Assembly (NCBI GenBank): GCA_044865965.1
Contig: JBIOTP010000319.1
Span: 1-18,076 of the forward strand
DNA: 18,076 nt
From: Solirubrobacter sp044865965
GTDB lineage: Bacteria > Actinomycetota > Thermoleophilia > Solirubrobacterales > Solirubrobacteraceae
Reading direction: 5' to 3'
Of the stretch, positions 7,547 to 14,296 are shown in pieces. A program made the translations under genes and the position numbers. Every line of letters begins with the position of its first letter. Position 1 is the first letter of the stretch. Under the pieces are notes generated by a model that was not told the DNA's origin, did no database searches, and saw only the letters and a program-made list of their open reading frames with translations.

Positions 7547-7813
7547 GTGAGCAACAGCCTCCGCGACCTGCGGGACGACCAGGGCGCCGATCAGACCCTG
7601 CAGAACCTCCTGCGCGCGCTGACGCTGAACCTGGAGCTGCGGGCGCGCTACCGCGTGTTCGAGTTCGAGGCGTCTCAGGACGGTCACCCCGAGACCGCGC
7701 GGCTCTTCCGCGAGCTGCGGCGCATCGAGGGCGAGCAGATCGCCGAGCTGATGACAGGGCTGCACCAGCGGCTCGGCCAGTTGGACAGCGCACGGAGTGA
7801 GGGGATCGCGTGA
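7547..7813 (+). CDS. Small all-helical protein at the head of the glycan operon
   Basis: I do not recognise this 88-residue protein. It reads as two long amphipathic helices (about 15-43 and 47-77) joined at a GHPE turn. Glutamates are at 30, 39 and 41 in the first helix and at 61 and 63 in the second (RIEGEQIAELM). The spacing resembles one half of a rubrerythrin/ferritin-like four-helix bundle, but the metal-binding ExxH is ExxI (63-66), so metal binding is doubtful. No signal peptide or membrane segment is visible. GTG at 7547 is preceded by GAGG (7537-7540) with 6-nt spacing. The stop is 20 nt before the dehydrogenase start. Composition matches its neighbours and its position suggests co-transcription with them. 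It could be a small regulatory or scaffold protein; the function is unknown. Confidence 0.75.
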   Translation: MSNSLRDLRDDQGADQTLQNLLRALTLNLELRARYRVFEFEASQDGHPETARLFRELRRIEGEQIAELMTGLHQRLGQLDSARSEGIA

Positions 7814-7822
7814 GCCACCGTC

Positions 7823-7829
7823 AAGGAGG
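7823..7829 (+). promoter_or_regulatory. Strong Shine-Dalgarno deciding the dehydrogenase start
   Basis: AAGGAGG ends 4 nt before ATG 7834. It selects this ATG over the in-frame GTG at 7810, which would overlap the previous stop but has no fitting ribosome-binding site and adds eight residues before the Rossmann strand. Confidence 0.85.
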
Positions 7830-7833
7830 AAGC

Positions 7834-9132
7834 ATGACCATCGGCATCGTTGGACTCGGCTACGTCGGCCTGCCGCTGGCCGTCGCGTTCGCCGAGGCCG
7901 GCGAGCGAGTGATCGGCGTCGATACGAGCGTCGCGAAGGTCGCGTCGATCCGGCGCGGGGAGTCCTACATCGAGGACATCCCGTCGGAGCAGCTGGCGGC
8001 CGTCGGGCCTCGGCTGGAGGCCACGACGCGCACCGCGCGCCTGGCCCTCGCCGACGCGATCGTCATCTGCGTTCCCACGCCGCTGACGCCCAACCGCGAG
8101 CCGGACCTCGGCCCGCTGCTGAGCGCCGCCACCGCCGTCTCGGATGTCCTCCAGGCCGGCCAGCTCGTCGTCCTGGAGTCGACCACCTACCCGGGCACGA
8201 CCCGCGAGCGCCTGCTCCCGATCCTCGAGGAGACGGGCCTGAAAGCCGGCCGCGACTTTCACGTCGCGTTCTCGCCCGAGCGCGTCGACCCCGGCAATGA
8301 GAAGCACTCGCTCCACAACACGCCGAAGATCATCGGCGGCCTGACGCCGGCCTGCGCGGCCCGCGCCGAGGCGCTCTACGGCCTCGTCTGCGAGCAGATC
8401 GTCCCCGTCTCCGCCCCCGAGGTGGCCGAGATGGCGAAGCTGCTCGAGAACATCTTCCGCTCGGTCAACATCGCGCTCGTCAACGAGCTCGCGATGCTCG
8501 CCGACCGAATGGGCATCGACATCTGGGAGGTCGTCGACGCGGCCTCGACCAAGCCGTTCGGGTTCATGCGCTTCGAGCCGGGCCCCGGCATGGGCGGCCA
8601 CTGCCTGCCGGTCGACCCGTTCTACCTGTCCTGGAAGGCGCGCGAGGTCGACTTCTCGACCGAGTTCATCGAGCTGGCCGGCAAGGTCAACCAGAACACG
8701 CCGTACTTCTGCGTGGAGCGCGCCGAGCGCGCCCTCAACGACGCCGGCAAGGCGGTCCGCGGCTCCAAGATCGCGGTCCTCGGCGTCGCCTACAAGCCCG
8801 GGGTCGGCGACATGCGCGAGTCCCCGGCGCTCAAGATCATCGATCGCCTGCAGGCGCTCGGCGGCGAGGTGGCGTACCACGACGCGTACGTGCCCGCGCT
8901 GCCGGCCTTCGGCCTGGCGAGCGTTCCGCTCGAGGAGGCGCTCGAGGGCGCCGACCTCGCGCTCATCGTCACCGCCCACCCGGGCGTCGATCACTCGGCC
9001 GTCGCGGCAAAGGTGCCGACGGTCGACTTCCGCGGGGTCACTCGCACTGTGCGGGCGGCCGCACGACCCCCCGCGGAGGTGTCCGGCGCCCGCCGAGACA
9101 CCCAGATGCAGCCCATGGAGGTGGCGGCATGA
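7834..9132 (+). CDS. UDP-sugar 6-dehydrogenase, probably UDP-N-acetylglucosamine type (WbpA/WecC/TviB family)
   Basis: The enzyme oxidises C6 of a UDP-sugar to the carboxylate with two NAD+ in the cytoplasm, supplying a uronic acid for a surface glycan. The 432 residues hold an N-terminal Rossmann site GIVGLGYVGLP (4-14), CVPTP (79-83), ESTTYPGTT (115-123), SPERVDPGN (147-155), the central-domain Lys202 and Asn206, the catalytic Cys257 in GMGGHCLPVDP, and a C-terminal NAD/UDP domain with GVAYKPGVGDMRESP. The SPERxDPGN and GGHCLPVDPFYL forms resemble enzymes acting on N-acetylated hexosamines more than plain UDP-glucose, but substrate cannot be settled by eye. About 25 C-terminal residues after VDFRGVTR look like a disordered tail. 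Its stop overlaps the next gene start as ATGA. The presence of a UDP-GlcNAc 2-epimerase in the cluster fits amino-uronate synthesis. Confidence 0.92.
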   Translation: MTIGIVGLGYVGLPLAVAFAEAGERVIGVDTSVAKVASIRRGESYIEDIPSEQLAAVGPRLEATTRTARLALADAIVICVPTPLTPNREPDLGPLLSAATAVSDVLQAGQLVVLESTTYPGTTRERLLPILEETGLKAGRDFHVAFSPERVDPGNEKHSLHNTPKIIGGLTPACAARAEALYGLVCEQIVPVSAPEVAEMAKLLENIFRSVNIALVNELAMLADRMGIDIWEVVDAASTKPFGFMRFEPGPGMGGHCLPVDPFYLSWKAREVDFSTEFIELAGKVNQNTPYFCVERAERALNDAGKAVRGSKIAVLGVAYKPGVGDMRESPALKIIDRLQALGGEVAYHDAYVPALPAFGLASVPLEEALEGADLALIVTAHPGVDHSAVAAKVPTVDFRGVTRTVRAAARPPAEVSGARRDTQMQPMEVAA

Positions 9133-9758
9133 AGCGTCTCATGATCGTGGCGGACCACTCGTTCGTGGTCCAGGCCATCCGGCTCGCCCTGCGGCAGACC
9201 GCGGGCTTCCAGGTCGTCGGCTTCTTCGACGGACGCGGTTCGGTGCGGGATGCCCTCACCCAGCTCCGCCCCGACGTGGTGCTGGTGGACGACATGCAGG
9301 AGACCGAGAACGCGCTCGCGCGCCTGCGGGAGATCACCGACGAGGCGCCCGACGCCAAGTCGCTGCTGCTCACGCTGCGCATGGAGAGCGAGTGGCTGGA
9401 CGAGGCCTTCGAGGCCGGCGCCCACGCCGTGGTCTCCAAGACCGTCCACCCGGTGTCGCTCGGCACGCTGCTGCGCGAGATCTCCCAGGGCAACGTGGTG
9501 CACCGCTACCAGCCGCGACCGGCCGCCGTGGTGGAGGACGACTGCCCGCTCACCGACCGCGAGCTCGAGATCCTCAAGCTCGTCTCCGAGGGCTACACGA
9601 ACGGGCGCATCGCCCGCGAGCTCTGGGTGACCGAGCAGACGGTGAAGTTCCACCTCTCCAACACGTACCGCAAGCTCGGCGTGGCCAACCGCACCGAGGC
9701 GAGCCGGTACGCGCACCTGCACAACCTGACCGCTCCGCGGGAGCGGCTCGCCTCCTGA
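9129..9758 (+). CDS. NarL-type response regulator embedded in the glycan operon
   Basis: A 209-residue receiver plus LuxR-type HTH protein. The receiver (about 1-125) keeps the likely phospho-acceptor Asp54, Thr82 and Lys104 (VVSKTVHP). It is atypical: the acidic pair is reduced to Ala8-Asp9 in VADH, and the usual MPxMDG after the phospho-Asp reads DMQETEN. It may be weakly phosphorylated or work without phosphorylation. The HTH at about 141-197 is orthodox (LTDRELEILKLVSEGYTNGRIA, split here at the family's usual break: LTDRELEILK / LVSEGYTNGRIA). The ATG at 9129 overlaps the dehydrogenase stop as ATGA, so it is translated as part of the operon. No kinase gene is nearby. A feedback or envelope-responsive controller of this cluster is the simplest reading, but targets are inferred. 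Confidence 0.92.
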   Translation: MKRLMIVADHSFVVQAIRLALRQTAGFQVVGFFDGRGSVRDALTQLRPDVVLVDDMQETENALARLREITDEAPDAKSLLLTLRMESEWLDEAFEAGAHAVVSKTVHPVSLGTLLREISQGNVVHRYQPRPAAVVEDDCPLTDRELEILKLVSEGYTNGRIARELWVTEQTVKFHLSNTYRKLGVANRTEASRYAHLHNLTAPRERLAS

Positions 9759-9769
9759 GGCGACGCGAC

Positions 9770-11251
9770 ATGTCGGTCGAGACCGAGCCGCTCGCGAGCG
9801 GAGCCGCCGGCCTGCGCCTGGCGGGCTCTGCCACCGACGCGCGGCGCAGCCCGAAGCTGCAGCGCGGCCGCGTCCGCGCGCTGCTGATCGTCGACGTCGT
9901 CGCGGTCTGGATCGCGCTCGCCGGCACCTACCTGCTGGCGGAGCAGATCGGCCCCCCGGCGGTGATCGTCCCGAACGGCGTGCTGTTCGCGCTGGTCGCG
10001 GCGGCGACGCTCATGTGGCCCGCCGTGTTCGCGGCCTACGGGCTGTACGAGCGCCAGACGCGCGCGATCGCGCCCAGCAGCCTCGACGACGTCGCGACCC
10101 TGTTCAACGCGCTGCTGGCCGGGTCGCTGGTGGCCCTGGTCATCGCCCAGGGGCTCAAGAAGACCACGGACTGGTTCGTCTACTCGCCGCTCGAGGCGGC
10201 GATCTTCCTCGGCCTCGCGCTGACGCTGATCCCGCTCGGGCGCGCCTGCGTGCGCACCTGGTTGCTGCCGGCGCTGGTCGCGCCGCGCCGCGCGCTGATC
10301 GTGGGCGGCGGCCTGGAGGGCCGGATCGTCCAGAAGAAGCTCGACGCGCATCCGGAGTTCGGGCTGCAGGTGATCGGCTTCGTCGACGACGAGCGCGGGC
10401 CCGAGGTGCTGGGCGCGCCCGCCGACCTGACGCGGCTCGTCGACACGCTCGAGGTCGACTGGGTCCTGCTCGCCTCCAGCGCCGAGCCGACGAGCGAGAT
10501 GCTCGACCTGATGCGCGCCGTCCGCCGGCCGGACGTGCACCTCTCGATCGTCCCGAGCTACTCGGAGCTGTTCGCGTCCAACGCGACGATCGAGGAGCTC
10601 GAGGGAATCCCGGTCGTGAGCCTGCCGCCGATGCGCCTGTCGCGCAGTGTGCGGACGTTCAAGCGCGCGATCGACATCGCCGCCGCCGGCCTCGGCCTGC
10701 TCGTGATCTCGCCGCTGCTGGCGGCGACCGCGCTGGCCATCCGGCTCGACACGCCGGGCCCGATCCTGTTCCGCCAGCGCCGCCACGGCCGCGGCGGGCG
10801 GGAGTTCCACATCTTCAAGTTCCGGACGATGGTGGACGGCGCCGAGGCCCAGCGCATGGCGATGGCCGAGCTCAATGAGATGGAGGGCTCCGGCCCGCTG
10901 TTCAAGATGCGCGAGGACCCGCGCATCACCCGCGTCGGGGCGTTCCTGCGCAAGTGGAGCATCGACGAGCTGCCGCAGCTCTGGAACGTGCTGCGCGGCG
11001 AGATGTCGCTCGTCGGGCCGCGCCCGTTCGTGGTCCACGAGTCGGAGCAGATCACGGGCTGGGCGGGGCGCCGGCTCGACACGACCCCGGGCATCACCGG
11101 CCTCTGGCAGGTGCTCGGGCGCAACGACATCCCGTTCGACGAGATGGTCAAGCTCGATTACGTCTACGTGACCAACTGGTCGCTGTGGTGGGACATCAAG
11201 ATCCTGCTGCGGACGGTCCCGACGGTCCTTGCCCGCAGGGGGGCCTACTGA
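9770..11251 (+). CDS. Polyprenyl-phosphate sugar-1-phosphate transferase (WbaP/WcaJ/CpsE type)
   Basis: This membrane enzyme starts glycan assembly by moving a sugar-1-phosphate from a UDP-sugar to undecaprenyl phosphate. In 493 residues I see four N-terminal hydrophobic segments (about 36-56, 69-91, 108-128, 141-160) and a Rossmann-like middle domain starting GGGLEGRIV (179-187). A re-entrant hydrophobic helix (about 304-326) leads into the catalytic domain with FKFRTM (349-354), the Asp399-Glu400 pair in SIDELPQLWNVLRGEMSLVGPRP (broken here as SIDELPQLWN plus LRGEMSLVGPRP), and PGITGLWQVLGR (440-451). This is the full long form. The ATG at 9770 has GAGG at 9757-9760, overlapping the previous stop; the frame is open further upstream, but that part is antisense-like read-through of the regulator gene. 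It shares one base (TGATG) with the next gene. Confidence 0.93.
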   Translation: MSVETEPLASGAAGLRLAGSATDARRSPKLQRGRVRALLIVDVVAVWIALAGTYLLAEQIGPPAVIVPNGVLFALVAAATLMWPAVFAAYGLYERQTRAIAPSSLDDVATLFNALLAGSLVALVIAQGLKKTTDWFVYSPLEAAIFLGLALTLIPLGRACVRTWLLPALVAPRRALIVGGGLEGRIVQKKLDAHPEFGLQVIGFVDDERGPEVLGAPADLTRLVDTLEVDWVLLASSAEPTSEMLDLMRAVRRPDVHLSIVPSYSELFASNATIEELEGIPVVSLPPMRLSRSVRTFKRAIDIAAAGLGLLVISPLLAATALAIRLDTPGPILFRQRRHGRGGREFHIFKFRTMVDGAEAQRMAMAELNEMEGSGPLFKMREDPRITRVGAFLRKWSIDELPQLWNVLRGEMSLVGPRPFVVHESEQITGWAGRRLDTTPGITGLWQVLGRNDIPFDEMVKLDYVYVTNWSLWWDIKILLRTVPTVLARRGAY

Positions 11252-11991
11252 TGCCGGTGATCGTCGTTCCCGCCTTCAACGAGGAGGCGAACGTCCCCAA
11301 CCTGCTGCGCGACCTCGCGCAGCGGCCGGAGCTGTGGGACTTCGGCGGCCGGATCATCCTGGTCGACGACGGGTCCTCGGACGGCACCGTCGCCGCCGCC
11401 CGCGCGCACCGCGGCCCGCTGCCGCTCGAGGTCATCGAGCAGGGCCGCAACCAGGGCCCCGGCCGCGCGTTCGACGCCGGCTTCCGGCGGGCGCTGGAGA
11501 TCGCCGGCCCGGACGAGCTGATCGTCACGCTCGAGTCCGACACGACCAGCGACCTCGACGCGCTCGAGGGGATGCTCGCCGTCGCCCGCGACGGCGCCGA
11601 CATCGTCCTGGCCTCCCACCACGACGGCGGCGCGCTCGCGAACGTCTCGCGCCACCGCCGCTTCCTGTCGCGCGCCGCGTCGTCGGCGATCCGCCGCAGT
11701 GCCGGCCTGAACGCGCGCACGGTGTCGTCGTTCTTCCGCGTCTACCGGGCGGAGATCCTGCGCGCCGGCTACACGCGCCACGGGGCCGGCCTGATCCGCG
11801 AATCCGGCTTCGCCTGCAAGGCGGAGCTGCTGATCAAGCTCTCGCGCATCGGCGCCCAGGTCGCCGAGGTGCCGGTGCTGCTGGACTGGTCGCGCCGCGA
11901 GGGCGAGAGCAAGCTCCGCGTGCTGCCCACGGTGGCCGGCTACGCGCGGCTGATGACCCGCCAGGTCGCGAGCCGGAGGGGCTCGGCGTGA
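11251..11991 (+). CDS. Family 2 glycosyltransferase (DPM1-like)
   Basis: A soluble GT-A-fold transferase of 246 residues without C-terminal membrane helices. The nucleotide-sugar site is clear: VPAFNEEANV (6-15), ILVDDGSSDGT (36-46, with Asp39-Asp40), NQGPGRAFDAGF (67-78). The metal-binding DxD position reads LESDTTSD (94-101), so Glu replaces the first Asp. FFRVYRAEIL (161-170) and DWSRREGESKLR (212-223) match the polyprenyl-phosphate-mannose-synthase subgroup. It may therefore load a sugar on polyprenyl phosphate or extend the lipid-linked chain at the membrane face. ATG 11251 is preceded by AGGGGGG with 7-nt spacing. It overlaps the flavoprotein gene by 4 nt (GTGA). Donor and acceptor cannot be read from the sequence. 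Confidence 0.9.
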   Translation: MPVIVVPAFNEEANVPNLLRDLAQRPELWDFGGRIILVDDGSSDGTVAAARAHRGPLPLEVIEQGRNQGPGRAFDAGFRRALEIAGPDELIVTLESDTTSDLDALEGMLAVARDGADIVLASHHDGGALANVSRHRRFLSRAASSAIRRSAGLNARTVSSFFRVYRAEILRAGYTRHGAGLIRESGFACKAELLIKLSRIGAQVAEVPVLLDWSRREGESKLRVLPTVAGYARLMTRQVASRRGSA

Positions 11992-13307
11992 GCGTCGGCA
12001 TCGTCGGCGGCGGCCTGCTGGGCCTCGGCATCGCCCACCACCTCGCCGAGCGCGGGGTGCCGGTGGCGGTATACGAGGCCGAGCCGCGCCTGGGCGGGCT
12101 GGCCGGCACGACGGTGATCGGCGGCGAGCGCGTGGACCGCTACTACCACGCCGTGACGACGACCGACCGGCGGGTGGTCGAGCTGGCGGAGAAGCTCGGG
12201 CTGAGCATCCGCTGGCGGCCGCTCGGCGTCGGCTTCTACCACCAGGGCCGCCTGTGCTCGATGTCCACGCCGCGCGAGGTGCTGTCCTTCCCCGGGCTGA
12301 GCCTCGCCGACAAGGCGCGGCTCGCCGCGTTCGTCCTGCACTGCGGGCGGATCGACAATCACGACGAGCTCGACGACGTCGCGATCGAGCCGTGGACGCG
12401 CCGGGTCGCCGGCGACCGCCTGTGGGAGAAGCTGTGGCGGCCGCTGCTGGACTCCAAGTTCGACGGCCGCTATGAGGACCTGCCGGCCACCTACCTGTGG
12501 TCGCGCACGCGCCGCACCGCGGGCACGCGCTCCAAGGGCGGCCGCGAGGTCATGGGCTCGATCGAGGGCGGCTACCAGGCGCTGGTCGACCGCCTCGCCG
12601 AGCGCATCCGCTCGCTCGGCGGCGACGTCCACACCTCGACGCCCGTGCGCTTCGTCCCCGCCTCGGCGTCCGGGCGCGCGCTCGGCGTCGTGCTGGACGG
12701 CGGCTTCCGCGCGCACGACACGGTCGTCACCACGCAGCTGCGCCCGTCGCTGCGCAACCTGCTGGCGCCCTCGCTGGACGCCGCCCTCGGGCCCGACCCG
12801 TGCCGCTACCTCGGGATCGTATGCCTGGTCGCGCGCGTCAAGCGCAGCGTCAGCCCGTACTACGCGATCAACATCACCGACCGGCGCGTGCCGCTCACGA
12901 CCGTGGTGGAGACGACCCACGTCGTCGACCCCGAGACCGTCGGCGGCCACCTGATCTACGTCCCGCGCTACGTGAACCCGGACAGCCCGGAGCTCGAGCG
13001 CCCGAGCCGCGAGATCGCCGACGAGTACCTCGGCCACGTGCGAACGATGTTCCCCGCGTTCAGCAAGGAGGACGTGATCGCGACCCAGGTCGCGCGCGCC
13101 CGCCGGGCCGAGCCCATCCACGTCGCGGGCGTCGCGAACCGGATCCCGGAGGTCCTCGCGGCCCCTGGCCTCGCGGTCGCGTCCTCCGCCCGCGTGCACC
13201 CCGACATCGTCCACGGTCAGGCGATTGCCGGCGTGGCGCAGCGTGTCGCCGAGGAGGTCGGCGCGCGTCTCGACAACACGTACCTCAGGCAAAGGAGTGC
13301 AGCATGA
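11988..13307 (+). CDS. FAD-dependent oxidoreductase of the protoporphyrinogen-oxidase/amine-oxidase fold
   Basis: The 439-residue protein begins with a dinucleotide-binding fold, GIVGGGLLGLG (4-14), with Glu30 at the end of strand two to hold the FAD ribose, followed by the GGLAG element (36-40). This is the NAD(P)-binding_8/HemY-like superfamily. A C-terminal FAD-contact region is visible around 393-415 (PGLAVASSARVHPDIVHG). Family members in polysaccharide clusters are often annotated only as oxidoreductases; UDP-galactopyranose mutase shares the fold but its hallmark residues are not evident. Likely roles are oxidation or reduction of a sugar or polyprenyl-linked intermediate. GTG 11988 overlaps the GT2 stop and has GGAGGGG 6 nt upstream. 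It overlaps the SDR gene as ATGA. The GT2-flavoprotein-SDR trio suggests they act on the same intermediate. It is unlikely to be a haem enzyme here. Confidence 0.85.
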   Translation: MSVGIVGGGLLGLGIAHHLAERGVPVAVYEAEPRLGGLAGTTVIGGERVDRYYHAVTTTDRRVVELAEKLGLSIRWRPLGVGFYHQGRLCSMSTPREVLSFPGLSLADKARLAAFVLHCGRIDNHDELDDVAIEPWTRRVAGDRLWEKLWRPLLDSKFDGRYEDLPATYLWSRTRRTAGTRSKGGREVMGSIEGGYQALVDRLAERIRSLGGDVHTSTPVRFVPASASGRALGVVLDGGFRAHDTVVTTQLRPSLRNLLAPSLDAALGPDPCRYLGIVCLVARVKRSVSPYYAINITDRRVPLTTVVETTHVVDPETVGGHLIYVPRYVNPDSPELERPSREIADEYLGHVRTMFPAFSKEDVIATQVARARRAEPIHVAGVANRIPEVLAAPGLAVASSARVHPDIVHGQAIAGVAQRVAEEVGARLDNTYLRQRSAA

Positions 13308-14296
13308 GCCTACCCGCCAAGATCGGCGTCACAGGGGCCGCCGGCTTCGTCGGAGCGAACCTGGTCGAGCGCCTGCTCGACGAGGGCTGCTCCGTGGTCG
13401 GCGTCGACGACTTCTCGATGAGCGGCCCGGCCAACCTGGCCGGCATCCTCGGGCGGCCCGGCTTCGAGCTGCACGAGTACGACTGCCGCGAGACCGCCCG
13501 CCTGCGCCGCGACTTCGCGGACTGCGAGGGCATCATGCACCTCGCCGCGCTGAAGATCCCGCGCTTCGGCGGCGCGCTGAACACGCTGCACGTCAACGTC
13601 GACGGGTCGCATTCGGTGTTCGACGTCGCGCTCCAGACCGGCGCGCGGGTCGTGTTCGCCTCGACCTCCGACGTCTACGGCAACGCCGAGCCGCCGTTCC
13701 GCGAGGACGGCGAGATCGTGCTCGGCCCGCCCACCAGCCGCCGCTGGTCCTACGCGACCTCGAAGATGTTCGACGAGCACCTCGCGCTGCGACTGCACGA
13801 GGAGCAGGACCTGCAGGTCACGATCCTGCGCCTGTTCAATGCCTACGGCCCGCGCAACCACCCGAGCTGGTGGGGCGGCCCGCTGGCGGTGTTCCTCGAG
13901 GACCTGCTCGACGGCAAGCGCATGGAGCTGCACGGCGACGGCCGCCAGGTGCGCTCGTTCACCTACGTGAGCGACACCGTGGACGGCTTCGTGCGCGCGC
14001 TGGCCCGCCCCGAGTCGGCCGGCGAGGTCATCAACATCGCCAACGACGAGCCGATCCGGATCGTCGACCTGGCGCGCACCGTCCAGGCCGCGATGGGCAT
14101 CGGCGGCCCGCTGCGCGCCGACATCGTCAGCTACGAGTCGATGGGCGGCAACTACCAGGACGTCAAGATCCGCGTCCCGAGCGTCGAGAAGGCCGAGCGC
14201 GTGCTCGGCTTCAAGGCCCAGGTCAAGCTCGATGACGGCCTGCGCGAGACGATCGCCTGGCACGGCGCGCTGCGGGAGGAGCGGGTCGCCGCGTGA
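13304..14296 (+). CDS. NAD-dependent nucleotide-sugar epimerase/dehydratase (extended SDR)
   Basis: An extended short-chain dehydrogenase of 330 residues that acts on a nucleotide sugar in the cytoplasm. The NAD site is GAAGFVG (11-17) with the acidic pair Asp35-Asp36 after strand two. The catalytic set is STSDVYG (120-126) and Tyr150/Lys154 in YATSK. Substrate-domain landmarks are LRLFNAYGPRN (176-186) and GDGRQVRSFTYVSD (211-224). This pattern fits UDP-glucose/GlcNAc 4-epimerases, UDP-glucuronate decarboxylases and related enzymes; the exact reaction is not decidable by eye. With a UDP-uronate made by the upstream dehydrogenase, decarboxylation or 4-epimerisation of it is plausible. ATG 13304 overlaps the previous stop and has AAAGGAG 6 nt upstream. 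Overlaps the flippase start as GTGA. Confidence 0.92.
   Translation: MSLPAKIGVTGAAGFVGANLVERLLDEGCSVVGVDDFSMSGPANLAGILGRPGFELHEYDCRETARLRRDFADCEGIMHLAALKIPRFGGALNTLHVNVDGSHSVFDVALQTGARVVFASTSDVYGNAEPPFREDGEIVLGPPTSRRWSYATSKMFDEHLALRLHEEQDLQVTILRLFNAYGPRNHPSWWGGPLAVFLEDLLDGKRMELHGDGRQVRSFTYVSDTVDGFVRALARPESAGEVINIANDEPIRIVDLARTVQAAMGIGGPLRADIVSYESMGGNYQDVKIRVPSVEKAERVLGFKAQVKLDDGLRETIAWHGALREERVAA

Noticed and set aside
7810..7833. GTG start for the dehydrogenase overlapping the previous stop (GTGA)
   Set aside because: The strong AAGGAGG just before ATG 7834 and the Rossmann strand beginning at residue 3 favour the ATG.
11988..13307. UDP-galactopyranose mutase
   Set aside because: It shares the FAD fold and the genomic setting, but I could not identify the mutase-specific substrate-binding residues; the general oxidoreductase call is safer.
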